Shown: in pieces, positions 17,746 to 25,959 of the stretch | Layout of the letters: each line of letters opens with the position of its first letter | Numbering within the stretch: the first letter of the stretch is position 1 | Assembly (NCBI RefSeq): GCF_032108445.1 | Contig: NZ_CP134876.1 | Coordinates: 2,976,001-3,040,000, forward strand | DNA: 64,000 nt | Direction of reading: 5' to 3' | Origin: Micromonospora halotolerans | GTDB lineage: Bacteria > Actinomycetota > Actinomycetes > Mycobacteriales > Micromonosporaceae | Program-made: the position numbers and the translations under genes | The notes under the pieces: model-generated | Databases searched by the model: none | Seen by the model: only the letters and a program-made list of their open reading frames with translations | What the model was told of the DNA's origin: nothing

Positions 17746-18573
17746 ATGACCACAGGGACGTTGATCACGGTTGCCCCCACCGGCGCGGAGTCGGCCAAGG
17801 CGGAGGTGCCGGCGCTGCCGGTGACCCTCGACGAGCTGCTGCTGACCGCCAAGGAGTGCGAGGCGCTCGGCGCCGCCGTGATCCACGTCCACATCCGCGA
17901 CGACGAGGCGAAGCCCACCCTCGACCAGGGCCGGCTGCGGGAGACCGTGGCGGCGCTGCGGCAGAGCACCGACCTCATCGTGCAGCTCTCCTCCGGCGGC
18001 GCGGTGACCGACCCGGAGGCCGCCCGGCTGGCCGTGCTCGACGCCGGCCCCGACATGGCCTCCTGCACCATGGGCACGGTCAACTTCGGCGACGACGTGT
18101 TCCTCAACCGCTGGGAGTTCATCGTCGACCTGCACACCCGGATGCAGGACAAGGGCGTCGTCCCCGAGTACGAGATCTTCGAGCTGGGCCACCTCACGGC
18201 GCTCCAGCGCCTGCTCGGCAAGTACGGCCTGCCGCACGGCGGGCACGTGCACGTCGACTTCGTGATGGGGGTGCCGGGTGGCATGCCGGGCACCACGGCC
18301 ACCCTGGTGGCCGCCCAGCAGATGCTGCGCGACCTGCCCGAGGGCACCACGTTCTCGGCCACCGGCATCGGCCGCACCACCATCCCGGTCATGCTGGCCT
18401 CGCTCTCGGCCGGCGGTCACCTGCGGGTCGGCATGGAGGACACGGTCACCTACGCGAAGGGCCGGCCGGTCGAGTCCAACATGCAACTGGTCGCCCGCGC
18501 GGTCGGCTTCGCCCAGCTCGCCCAGCGGTCCCCGCTGACCACCACCGAGGCCCGGGCGCTGCTCGGCCTGTAA
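17746..18573 (+). CDS. Beta-keto acid cleavage enzyme (BKACE, DUF849 family)
   Basis: 275 aa TIM-barrel protein. BKACEs condense a beta-keto acid with acetyl-CoA to yield acetoacetate and a CoA ester, using a zinc ion. Zinc-ligand histidines are visible in HVHIRDD (about residue 46) and HVHVDFVMGVPGGMPG (about residue 168); SCTMGTVNFGDDVF and ATGIGRTTIPVM complete the pattern. The physiological keto acid is unknown. A TAGGAT box stands 6 nt before the ATG (leaderless). Nothing in the immediate neighbourhood defines a pathway. Confidence 0.85.
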   Translation: MTTGTLITVAPTGAESAKAEVPALPVTLDELLLTAKECEALGAAVIHVHIRDDEAKPTLDQGRLRETVAALRQSTDLIVQLSSGGAVTDPEAARLAVLDAGPDMASCTMGTVNFGDDVFLNRWEFIVDLHTRMQDKGVVPEYEIFELGHLTALQRLLGKYGLPHGGHVHVDFVMGVPGGMPGTTATLVAAQQMLRDLPEGTTFSATGIGRTTIPVMLASLSAGGHLRVGMEDTVTYAKGRPVESNMQLVARAVGFAQLAQRSPLTTTEARALLGL

Positions 18574-18667
18574 GCGACGGCCAGCCCACCACCCCTGTAC
18601 GCCGGCGGCCGACGCCCCTGGTCACCCCGGTGCCGGCCCCGTCGAGCCCGTCGGTACCGTCCACAGC

Positions 18668-19627
18668 GTGGGAAAGACGTACGAGGGCGGCGTGCCGCTC
18701 GCCGAGGTGGTCCGGTCCGGGTTCGTGGAGGGCTTCCACCGGGGGTCCGTGGCGGTGCTCGACGCCGCCGGCGCGCCGGTGTCGGGGGCGGGTGACCCCA
18801 CCTCGCCGGTCTTCCCGCGGTCGTCCAACAAGCCGATGCAGGCGATCGGGATGCTCCGGGCCGGCCTGCCGCTGACCGACCCGGCCGACGTGGCGCTGGT
18901 CTCGGCGAGCCACGCCGCCGAGGAGTTCCATGTCGAGCGGGTCCGGGCCCTGCTGCGCGGCGCCGGCCTGGCCGAGGAGGCGCTGCACTGCCCGCCGGAC
19001 CTGCCGGTCGGCGAGGCGGCCCGGGAGGCGGTGCTGCGGGCCGGGGGTGGCCCGTCCCGGGTCCTGATGAACTGCTCCGGCAAGCACACGGGCATGCTGC
19101 TCACCTGCCTGGCCGCGGGCTGGCCGCTGGACGGCTACTGGCGGCCGGAGCACCTGCTCCAGCAGCGGCTCACCGCCGCGATCGAGGAGTTCACCGGGGA
19201 GCGGGCGGCGGCGGTCGGGGTGGACGGCTGCGGCGCCCCGGTGCTCGCCGTCTCGCTGACCGGGCTGGCGCGCGCCTTCCTGCGGCTGGTCTCCGCCGAG
19301 CCGGGCACCGTCGAGCGGACGGTGGCCGACGCCATGCGGGCGTACCCGGAGCTGGTGGGTGGCACCCAGGCCGACGACACCCGGCTGATGCGCGGCGTAC
19401 CCGGGCTGCTGGCGAAGGTCGGCGCGGAGGGCGTGATCGCGGCGGCCGTGCCGGAGGTCGGCGCGGTCGCGCTCAAGATCGACGACGGTGCCGGGCGGGC
19501 CCGGATGCCGGTGCTGGTGTCGGCGCTGCGCCGGCTCGGCGTCGACGCCCCGGTGCTGGCCGAGTACGCCGAGATCCCGCTGCTCGGCGGTGGCCTGCCG
19601 GTCGGGGCGGTCCGCCCGGTCTGGTGA
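18668..19627 (+). CDS. L-asparaginase family protein (PF06089 type)
   Basis: 319 aa. Belongs to the actinobacterial/rhizobial-type asparaginase family unrelated to the classical AnsA/AnsB fold. Landmarks are PRSSNKPMQAIGML near residue 50, MNCSGKHTGMLLTC near residue 140 (serine and lysine of the active site) and the GTQADDTRLMRG segment. The expected reaction is hydrolysis of L-asparagine to aspartate and ammonia. TACCGT lies 7 nt before the GTG start. It converges on the alpha/beta hydrolase, with 9 nt between stops. Confidence 0.87.
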   Translation: MGKTYEGGVPLAEVVRSGFVEGFHRGSVAVLDAAGAPVSGAGDPTSPVFPRSSNKPMQAIGMLRAGLPLTDPADVALVSASHAAEEFHVERVRALLRGAGLAEEALHCPPDLPVGEAAREAVLRAGGGPSRVLMNCSGKHTGMLLTCLAAGWPLDGYWRPEHLLQQRLTAAIEEFTGERAAAVGVDGCGAPVLAVSLTGLARAFLRLVSAEPGTVERTVADAMRAYPELVGGTQADDTRLMRGVPGLLAKVGAEGVIAAAVPEVGAVALKIDDGAGRARMPVLVSALRRLGVDAPVLAEYAEIPLLGGGLPVGAVRPVW

Positions 19628-19636
19628 CCCGGGCGG

Positions 19637-20434
19637 TCAGGGGAGGAAGTCGAGCAGTGCGGCGTTGACCGGCTCGGGGCGCTCCAGCGGCAGCAGGTGA
19701 CCGGCGTCCGGCACGTCCGGCAGCCGCATGCCCCGGGGGGCCTCCGCGGCGATCCGGTCGGCCAGCCGGCGGATGTCGGCCAGGTCGTCCGCGCCCGCGG
19801 CGGCCAGCACGGGCATCCGCAGCTCGGCCAGCCGGTCGATCGCCGGCGGGTCCAGCTCACCCGCCTCGACCGCGCTGAGCGCCTGCTCGGCGGCGAGCGC
19901 CCGGCGGTCCATTTCTTCGGCGAACCGGATCAGCTCCGGGTCGACGTCGGCCGGCTCGCGGGTCGGGCCGACCACCCAGAACCGCACCTCGCCGGCCGCG
20001 GTGGCGTCGAAGTCCTCCGGGTCGACGTCGCCGACGAGCTGCTCCCAGAGCTGCTCGGTCTCCTCGGACCACTCGTTGCCGGAGACCGGGGCGCCGAAGA
20101 GGGCCAGCGCGGCGACGCGCTCCGGGTAGGCCAGCGCGGTGTCCACCGCGACCTTGCCGCCGAACGAGCAGCCCACCAGCGCGGCCTGCGTCACGCCCAG
20201 CGCGTCGAGCAGGCCGATCACGTCGTCGTGGTGCGCGAACGGGGCGGGGGGCAGCTCGGAGTCGCCGTAGCCGCGCAGGTCGACGGCGATGACCCGGTGC
20301 CGGGCGGCGAGCGCGGGCACCTGGTTCCGCCACATCCGCCGGTCGGCGATGCCGGCGTGCAGCAGCACCACCGGGCTGCCGCTACCGGCCTCGTCGTAGG
20401 CGAGCGAGGAACCGTTTACTTCGATCTTGGCCAC
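19637..20434 (-). CDS. Alpha/beta hydrolase
   Basis: 265 aa serine hydrolase fold. The oxyanion region VVLLHAGIADRRMW, the nucleophile elbow ALVGCSFGGKVA (Cys-Ser at GCSFG, the serine being the nucleophile), and the late histidine in PDAGHLLPLERP are present, together with the acid-bearing strand. It resembles 3-oxoadipate enol-lactonase or epoxide-hydrolase-type proteins, but no ring-cleavage genes are nearby, so the substrate is left open. It is divergent from the XRE regulator, 111 nt apart. Confidence 0.85.
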   Translation of the reverse strand: MAKIEVNGSSLAYDEAGSGSPVVLLHAGIADRRMWRNQVPALAARHRVIAVDLRGYGDSELPPAPFAHHDDVIGLLDALGVTQAALVGCSFGGKVAVDTALAYPERVAALALFGAPVSGNEWSEETEQLWEQLVGDVDPEDFDATAAGEVRFWVVGPTREPADVDPELIRFAEEMDRRALAAEQALSAVEAGELDPPAIDRLAELRMPVLAAAGADDLADIRRLADRIAAEAPRGMRLPDVPDAGHLLPLERPEPVNAALLDFLP

Positions 20435-20545
20435 GGGGGAACCGTACGGACGGGTCAGCCGGAGCGCAACCGGCTGTCGGTGACGTCGCTAACTCTGGCA
20501 AGCATTCTGCTTGCAGCAGCTAGCAGCGCGGGCTAGCGTGGAGTC

Positions 20546-21148
20546 ATGGCCACCAGCAAGGACCTTCCCGACGTCGGCGGGTTCATTCGCGACCTGCGCC
20601 GCAACGCGAAGATCTCGCTGCGGCAGCTCGCCGAGCAGGCCGGCGTCAGCAACCCGTACCTGAGCCAGATCGAGCGCGGCCTGCGCAAGCCGAGCGCCGA
20701 GGTGCTCCAGCAGCTCGCCAGCGCCCTGCGCGTCTCCACCCCGGCCATGTACCTGCGGGCCGGGCTGCTGGACGACAAGGAGGGGCAGGGCGTGCTCGCG
20801 GCGATCGCCGTCGACCCCGAGCTGACCATGGCCCAGAAGCAGTCGCTCACCCAGATCTACGAGACGTTCCGCCGGGAGAACGCGCGCCTCGCCGAGGCGA
20901 CCGCGCCGGCCCAGGCGGCAACCGAACCGGCCGAACCGGCCGCCGCGCCGGAGGCCCCGGCCACCGTCGCGCCGGCCGCGACCGGCCCCACGACACCGGA
21001 CGGCACCCCGACCGAGGCGGTCCTCGAGTCGGTCGCCGTCACCGAGGCGGGCCACGCGCCCGCCCCGACCACCGCCATCCCCCAAGAGAAGACCACCCGC
21101 GGGGTGGTCCGGAAGGCCGCCGGTGCGGCCGAAGAGGAGCAGTCATGA
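20546..21148 (+). CDS. XRE-family transcriptional regulator (Rv0474-like)
   Basis: 200 aa. An N-terminal lambda-repressor HTH (IRDLRRNAKISLRQLAEQAGVSNPYLSQIERG) occupies residues 12-60, followed by a helical part (LTMAQKQSLTQIYETFRRENARLAE) and an Ala/Pro/Thr-rich tail of about 80 residues. TAGCGT lies 6 nt before the ATG. It overlaps the hbhA-like gene by 4 bp, matching Rv0474-hbhA in M. tuberculosis, which suggests a dedicated regulator of the adhesin-like protein; the target itself is inferred. Confidence 0.85.
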   Translation: MATSKDLPDVGGFIRDLRRNAKISLRQLAEQAGVSNPYLSQIERGLRKPSAEVLQQLASALRVSTPAMYLRAGLLDDKEGQGVLAAIAVDPELTMAQKQSLTQIYETFRRENARLAEATAPAQAATEPAEPAAAPEAPATVAPAATGPTTPDGTPTEAVLESVAVTEAGHAPAPTTAIPQEKTTRGVVRKAAGAAEEEQS

Positions 21149-21858
21149 CCCCCCAGCCGAAGACCAACCGCATCCCGGCCCCCGTCTACGCCGCCGCCGG
21201 CGCCGGCGAGCTGGCCCTCCAGCAGCTGCGCAAGCTGCCCACCGTGGTCGGTGACCTCGGCACCCGGGTCGTCGCCGACCTCGGTGGCAAGGCCGTCATC
21301 ACCGGTTTCGAGCTGCGCCAGAAGGCGACCGAGACGCTGCGGACCGCCAACCTGACCGCGACCGGCCTGCGGGAGAAGGCCGGCTCGGCCGACCTCGACC
21401 TGGACAAGCTCCGGGAGGCCGCCAACCTGGACAAGCTCCGGGAGACCGCCAACCTGGACAAGCTCCGCGAGGCCACCAACCTGGACAAGCTCCGGGAGGC
21501 CGCCGGCCGCAACGCCGCCGCCGTTCTGGCCGGCGCGCAGGCCGCGCAGGAGCGCGCCCTGGCCGCGTACGCCGAGCTGGTCGCCCGTGGCGAGCGGGTC
21601 GTCGGCGCGGGCGTGCTGGAGGCCGCCGACACGGTGAACGCCGACATCGAGGCGACCGGGGCCGTCACCGCGCCGGCCGCCCAGCCGGCCGAGGTGCCCA
21701 CCCCGGCCGAGGTGGCCGAGGTCGTCGAGGCCAAGCCCGCCGCCGTGAAGCGGACCCGGGCCACCAAGGCGACCGCCGCCAAGGCGACCACCGCCAAGGC
21801 GACCCCGTCGGCGAAGCTGCCGAAGACCACGAAGCGGACCCGCCCCGCCGCCGAGTGA
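21145..21858 (+). CDS. HbhA-like (heparin-binding hemagglutinin homologue) coiled-coil, Lys/Ala-tailed protein
   Basis: 237 aa. The N-terminal half is helical and hydrophilic (AAGAGELALQQLRKLPTVVGDL), the middle carries four tandem 9-residue repeats of the form NLDKLREAA encoded at 21397-21504, and the tail is rich in Lys, Ala and Thr (KRTRATKATAAKATTAKAT), like the heparin-binding tail of mycobacterial HBHA. In mycobacteria the protein is a surface adhesin and also links to lipid inclusions; in a soil actinomycete a structural or storage role is more plausible. Synteny with Rv0474-Rv0476 supports the homology. A strong terminator follows. Confidence 0.78.
   Translation: MTPQPKTNRIPAPVYAAAGAGELALQQLRKLPTVVGDLGTRVVADLGGKAVITGFELRQKATETLRTANLTATGLREKAGSADLDLDKLREAANLDKLRETANLDKLREATNLDKLREAAGRNAAAVLAGAQAAQERALAAYAELVARGERVVGAGVLEAADTVNADIEATGAVTAPAAQPAEVPTPAEVAEVVEAKPAAVKRTRATKATAAKATTAKATPSAKLPKTTKRTRPAAE
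21397..21504 (+). repeat. Four in-frame 27-bp repeats inside the hbhA-like gene
   Basis: Four consecutive 27-bp units encode DLDKLREAA, NLDKLRETA, NLDKLREAT and NLDKLREAA. Base differences between units are few (for example GAG ACC versus GAG GCC), implying recent expansion by slippage. The repeat keeps a nine-residue amphipathic pattern. Confidence 0.9.
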
Positions 21859-21870
21859 GTCGAACCTGGA

Positions 21871-21915
21871 CCGAGACCCCGGACGCCGTCCTGTCGGACG
21901 TTTCCGGGGTCTCGG
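21871..21915 (+). terminator. Terminator between hbhA-like gene and DUF2516 gene
   Basis: A perfect 13-bp stem, CCGAGACCCCGGA at 21871-21883 with its complement at 21903-21915, encloses a 19-nt loop. It starts 12 nt after the hbhA-like stop. The DUF2516 promoter box (TAAGCT) begins 3 nt after it, so the downstream gene is probably separately transcribed. Confidence 0.8.
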
Positions 21916-21930
21916 CATAAGCTTGCCGAC

Positions 21931-22251
21931 ATGGCCTACGCCGCGCCGCTCTTCTTCGACGACGTCCGCCTCGTGATCGAGCTGATCCTGCTGGTGTTCG
22001 CTCTGGTCATCGAGGCTGTCTCCCTGGTGCACGCGATCACCCAGCGTTCCGACGCGTTCGCGGCCATCGGCACCCTTCCCAAGGGCGGGTGGATCGCCAT
22101 CCTGGCGGTCTGCATGGTGCTGACCCTGCTCGGTGTGGGTGGTGGCGTGCTGAGCATCTTCGGCCTGATCGGCATCGCGGCGGCGCTCATCTACCTGCTC
22201 GACGTCCGGGTCGGGCTGCGCGACCTGCACGACGGCCGAGGCTCCTGGTGA
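21931..22251 (+). CDS. DUF2516 membrane protein (Rv0476-like)
   Basis: 106 aa with three hydrophobic segments: LVIELILLVFALVIEAVSLVHAI, GGWIAILAVCMVLTLLGVGGG and IFGLIGIAAALIYLLDV, followed by a basic/hydrophilic end (GLRDLHDGRGSW). No enzymatic motif. Start ATG is 7 nt after TAAGCT, a leaderless arrangement. It overlaps the next hydrolase by GTGA. The family accompanies hbhA in several actinobacteria. Confidence 0.83.
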   Translation: MAYAAPLFFDDVRLVIELILLVFALVIEAVSLVHAITQRSDAFAAIGTLPKGGWIAILAVCMVLTLLGVGGGVLSIFGLIGIAAALIYLLDVRVGLRDLHDGRGSW

Positions 22252-23135
22252 GAGGTTTCCGCTGGCCACCGCCGCCCGACGGCGGCCCCCGCACCTGGGG
22301 CCCGGGCCCCGGCGCGCCCCGCACCGGCCGGCCGGCCCTGCCCGAGCCGGAGACCGAGCTGGTCACCACCCCGCACGGCGTACGCCTGGAGCGGCTGGTC
22401 ACCGGCACCGGTGACCCGGTCACCGTGTTCGCGCACGGGCTCGGCAACGGGATCGCCACCACCCGCCCGTTCGGCAGCGGGGTCACCGGCCGGCGGCTCT
22501 TCTTCCAGTTCCGCGGGCACGGCCGGTCCGACTCGCCGCCCGGTCCGTGGAGCTACCTCGACCTGGCGCGTGACCTCCGTGCCGTGGCCGACCTGGGCGG
22601 CGCCACCCGCGCCTTCGGGGCCAGCCTCGGCGCCGGGGCGCTGTGCCGCCTGCTCGTCGAGAGCCCGGAACGCTTCGAGAAGCTCGTCTTCTTCCTGCCG
22701 GCCGTGCTGGACACCCCGCGCGGCGAGGTGGCCCGCACCCGGCTCACCGACCTGCTCGACGCCGTGGCCGACGGGGACGCCTCCGCGCTGGCCGACGTGG
22801 TGTCGCTGGAACTGCCGCCCTCGGTCCGCAACACCCCGGCCGGCTGGGCCTACCTGCGGCAGCGGCTCGACCAGCTGCTCCGCGACGGTCTCGCCCCGGG
22901 CCTGGCCGGCCTGCCCGACCAGGCCCCGCTGCGCGACGCCGGGGTGCTCGCCGGGGTCACGGCGCCGGCCCTGGTGATCGGCTGCGCGGGCGACGACCTG
23001 CATCCGGTCGCCGTCGCCGAGCAACTGGCCGCCGCGCTGCCGCGGGCCACCCTGCACGTCTACGACCGGCCGGGCGTGCTCTGGACGGAACGCGCCGACC
23101 TGCGGGAGCGGATCTCGACGTTCCTCAACGGGTAA
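22248..23135 (+). CDS. Alpha/beta hydrolase
   Basis: 295 aa. After a Pro/Gly-rich N-terminus of about 40 residues comes an alpha/beta-hydrolase core: VTVFAHGLGNGI (oxyanion), FGASLGAGALCRLL with the GASLG nucleophile elbow, LVIGCAGDDLHP with the acid, and a C-terminal strand. The usual histidine is unclear: the C-terminus reads LHVYDRPGVLW without an obvious catalytic His at the canonical place, so the enzyme may be atypical. The GTG at 22248 overlaps the DUF2516 stop, suggesting one operon. Confidence 0.78.
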   Translation: MRGFRWPPPPDGGPRTWGPGPGAPRTGRPALPEPETELVTTPHGVRLERLVTGTGDPVTVFAHGLGNGIATTRPFGSGVTGRRLFFQFRGHGRSDSPPGPWSYLDLARDLRAVADLGGATRAFGASLGAGALCRLLVESPERFEKLVFFLPAVLDTPRGEVARTRLTDLLDAVADGDASALADVVSLELPPSVRNTPAGWAYLRQRLDQLLRDGLAPGLAGLPDQAPLRDAGVLAGVTAPALVIGCAGDDLHPVAVAEQLAAALPRATLHVYDRPGVLWTERADLRERISTFLNG

Positions 23136-23146
23136 CGTCGGCGGTC

Positions 23147-23884
23147 ATGGGCGTCACACACCACGGCCGCACCCACCGTCTCGACCTCGCCGACCCCACC
23201 CTCCGCGAGTGGACGTGCACGGTGCTGGCGGCCGATCCCGAGCAGGGCATCGTGCTGGACCGGTCTGCCTTCTACCCGGGCGGCGGCGGGCAGCCGCCGG
23301 ACCACGGGGTGCTGCTCTGGCAGGGGGTGCAGACCCGGATCGTGGGCACCCGCAAGGGTGACGACCTCTGGCTCGTCCCGGCCGAGGGTGACCCGCTGCC
23401 GCCGGTCGGCACCGCCGTCGCCGGCGCGGTCGAGGACACCCGGCGGAGCATGCTGATGCGCACCCACTCCGGCCTGCACGTGCTCTGCGGGGTGGTGTTC
23501 CGCGACTTCGGCGCGCTGGTCACCGGCGGGAACATGGAACCGGGCGAGGCCCGGATGGACTTCAACCTCCCTGAGGTGCCGCCGGACTTCAAGGCCCGCA
23601 TCGAGGACCTGGTCAACGCCGAGGTGGCGGCGGACCGGTCGGTCGCCGTCCGGGTGCTGCCCCGGGCGGAGGCGCTGGCCCTGCCGGACATCATCCGTAC
23701 CCAGTCGAACCTGATCCCGCCGGAGGAGCAGGAGGTGCGGATCGTCGACATCGTCGGGCTGGACGTGCAGGCCGACGGGGGCACCCACGTCGCCTCCACG
23801 GCCCAGATCGGCAAGGTCCAGGTGGTCAAGGTGGAGAGCAAGGGCCGCGCCAACCGCCGGGTGCGGGTGCGCCTGGTCGACTGA
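23147..23884 (+). CDS. AlaX-type alanyl-tRNA editing protein
   Basis: 245 aa free-standing editing domain related to AlaRS, expected to hydrolyse Ser- or Gly-tRNA(Ala). The zinc motif appears as RTHSGLHVLCGVVF (HxxxH, near residue 105) and DGGTHVASTAQIG (near residue 210), where many relatives have CxxxH; the first position here is Asp rather than Cys. An N-terminal barrel with RSAFYPGGGGQPPDHG matches the AlaRS C-terminal editing family. TAACGT lies 8 nt before the ATG. It follows the hydrolase with an 11-nt gap. Confidence 0.85.
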   Translation: MGVTHHGRTHRLDLADPTLREWTCTVLAADPEQGIVLDRSAFYPGGGGQPPDHGVLLWQGVQTRIVGTRKGDDLWLVPAEGDPLPPVGTAVAGAVEDTRRSMLMRTHSGLHVLCGVVFRDFGALVTGGNMEPGEARMDFNLPEVPPDFKARIEDLVNAEVAADRSVAVRVLPRAEALALPDIIRTQSNLIPPEEQEVRIVDIVGLDVQADGGTHVASTAQIGKVQVVKVESKGRANRRVRVRLVD

Positions 23885-23959
23885 GGCCGGTCGCAGCGGT
23901 TCGCGTGACGCCGCCGAATCCGGACCTCCGCTGTCAGGTATCGGTGCCACGGTGGTCAC

Positions 23960-24874
23960 ATGACGACACCGCTGACAGGGAAGATCGCGCTCGTTGCCGG
24001 CGCGACCCGGGGCGCCGGGCGGCAGATCGCCGTCCAGCTCGGCGCCGCCGGGGCCACCGTCTACGCCACCGGCCGCTCCACCCGCGAGCGCCGCTCGGAG
24101 ATGGGCCGGTCGGAGACCATCGAGGAGACCGCCGAACTGGTGACGGCGGCGGGCGGCACCGGCATCGCCGTGGCCGTCGACCACCTCGACCCCGAACAGG
24201 TCCGCGGCCTCGTCGCACGGATCGACGCCGAGCAGGGCCGCCTCGACGTGCTGGTCAACGACGTGTGGGGCGGCGACCCGCTCATCACCTGGGACAAGCC
24301 GGTCTGGGAGCAGCCGCTGGACGCCGGCCTCCGGCTGCTCCGGCTGGCCGTGGACACCCACATCATCACCAGCCACTTCGCCCTGCCGCTGCTGGTCCGC
24401 AACCCGGGCGGCCTGGTGGTCGAGATCGGCGACGGCACGAAGGAGTACAACGACACCGAGTACCGGGTCTCGCTCTTCTACGACCTCGCGAAGGTCTCGG
24501 TGAACCGGCTCGCCTTCAGCCAGGCGCACGAGGTGGCCCCGCACGGGTGCACGGCGGTCGCACTCAGCCCCGGCTGGCTGCGTTCGGAGGCCATGCTGGA
24601 GCTCTTCGGCGTCACCGAGGCCAACTGGCGCGACGCGGCGGCCGGGCAACCGCACTTCGTCATGTCGGAGACGCCGGCCTTCGTGGGGCGCGCGGTAGCC
24701 GCCCTGGCCGCCGACCCGGACCGGGCCCGCTGGAACGGGAAGTCCGTGGACAGCGGCGGGCTGGCCCAGGTGTACGGATTCACCGACCTCGACGGCACCC
24801 GCCCGCACTGGGCGCGTTACTACGAGGAGGTGGTGCGGCCCGGCAAGCCGGCGGACGACACCGGCTACCGCTGA
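23960..24874 (+). CDS. SDR-family oxidoreductase
   Basis: 304 aa short-chain dehydrogenase. The cofactor motif is GATRGAGRQIA (Tx3Gx1Gx1x2A-type), followed by a NADP-type basic patch (YATGRSTRERRSEMGR). The usual NNAG is replaced by NDVWGGDP, and the catalytic Tyr-x-x-x-Lys region appears as LFYDLAKVSVNRLAF. This SDR subtype (GlcNAc/DHRS1-like) is common in actinomycetes; substrate unknown. The stop overlaps the convergent WYL regulator by 10 bp. Confidence 0.85.
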   Translation: MTTPLTGKIALVAGATRGAGRQIAVQLGAAGATVYATGRSTRERRSEMGRSETIEETAELVTAAGGTGIAVAVDHLDPEQVRGLVARIDAEQGRLDVLVNDVWGGDPLITWDKPVWEQPLDAGLRLLRLAVDTHIITSHFALPLLVRNPGGLVVEIGDGTKEYNDTEYRVSLFYDLAKVSVNRLAFSQAHEVAPHGCTAVALSPGWLRSEAMLELFGVTEANWRDAAAGQPHFVMSETPAFVGRAVAALAADPDRARWNGKSVDSGGLAQVYGFTDLDGTRPHWARYYEEVVRPGKPADDTGYR

Positions 24875-25857
24875 CCGTCCTCCGGCTCCCCGGCGTAGAG
24901 CGCGGCCGCGCGGCGGGCCGCCTCGGCGCACCGGGTTCGCAGCTCCGGGGGGTCGAGCACCTCCACCTCGGGGCCGAGCGCCAGCAGTTGGGCGTACGCC
25001 ACCTCGACCGACTCGACGGGCAGCCGGAGCACCAGCCGGCCCTGCCCGTCGGGCGGGCCGGCGGCGGCGACCGCCTCGGCGTGGACGAACGGTGCGTCGA
25101 CCAGGTGCCGCAACGCGCGCAGCCCGGCCGGGGTGAGCCGCACGGTGACCTCGGCCCGGAGGAGGTCCCGCAGGAACGCCTCGGCCTGCTCCCGCCAGTA
25201 CGCCCCGAGGTCGAAGCCCACGTCCCGATCGAAGCCCTCCCCGCTCACCTGCACGCCGACCACCCGGTCCACCCGGTACGTCCGCCACCCGTCGCCGACC
25301 CGCCCGACCAGGTACCAGACGCCGTTCTTCAGCACCAGCCCGTACGGCGCGACCGACCGGGTCACCTCCCGCTCGCCGCGCCGGTAGCGCAGCTCGACCC
25401 GCCGGTCCTGCCAGACCGCCCGGGCCAGTTCGGCCAGCCACGGCGGCGGGTCGGACTCCCGGAACCAGCCCGGCACGTCCAGGTGGAACCGCTGGCCGGT
25501 GCGGGCGGGCGCGTCCCGCAGGCTCGGCGGCAGCGCGGCGAGCACCTTCAGTTCGGCGCCGGCCACCGCGTCGGCCAGCCCCATGTCGCCGGCCGGGCCG
25601 GGCAGCCCGGCCAGGAAGAGCGCCTCCGCCTCGTCCCGCGTCAGCCCGGTCAGCCGGGTCCGGTAGCCGCCCAGCAGGCGGTAGCCACCGGCCCGGCCGC
25701 GGTCGGCGTAGACGGGCACCCCGGCGGCGGAGAGCGCCAGCACGTCCCGGTAGACCGTGCGCTCGGAGACCTCCAGCTCGCGCGCCAGTTCGGCGGCGGT
25801 CATCGTCTCCCGTGACTGGAGCAGCAGGATCAGCGAGATGAGCCGGGACGCGCGCAC
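24865..25857 (-). CDS. WYL-domain transcriptional regulator (HTH_11 + WYL)
   Basis: 330 aa. The N-terminal DeoR-like winged helix (RLISLILLLQSRETMTAAELARELEVSERTVYRDVLAL) spans residues 4-55; a WYL domain follows with APYGLVLKNGVWYLVGR near residue 190 and a C-terminal WCX extension. WYL regulators sense nucleotides or other ligands in many bacteria. The frame has no ATG near the HTH; GTG at 25857 places the HTH at the very N-terminus. It is divergent from the ABC exporter ATPase by 102 nt and may regulate it or the convergent SDR. Confidence 0.84.
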   Translation of the reverse strand: MRASRLISLILLLQSRETMTAAELARELEVSERTVYRDVLALSAAGVPVYADRGRAGGYRLLGGYRTRLTGLTRDEAEALFLAGLPGPAGDMGLADAVAGAELKVLAALPPSLRDAPARTGQRFHLDVPGWFRESDPPPWLAELARAVWQDRRVELRYRRGEREVTRSVAPYGLVLKNGVWYLVGRVGDGWRTYRVDRVVGVQVSGEGFDRDVGFDLGAYWREQAEAFLRDLLRAEVTVRLTPAGLRALRHLVDAPFVHAEAVAAAGPPDGQGRLVLRLPVESVEVAYAQLLALGPEVEVLDPPELRTRCAEAARRAAALYAGEPEDGQR

Positions 25858-25959
25858 CCGCCCATCCTGCCCGGCCTCCGCCGGGGTAGGGCTGTCCCCA
25901 CCCTGGAGATACGAGGTGACCGTGTGTTGCCCGGACCGCCCGGTGACGAGGCTGGGGAC

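Noticed and set aside
16327..18486. A 719-codon minus-strand ORF
   Set aside because: It runs antisense to ygfZ and BKACE, and its residues (His/Arg/Gly-rich, no domain) are typical of shadow translation.
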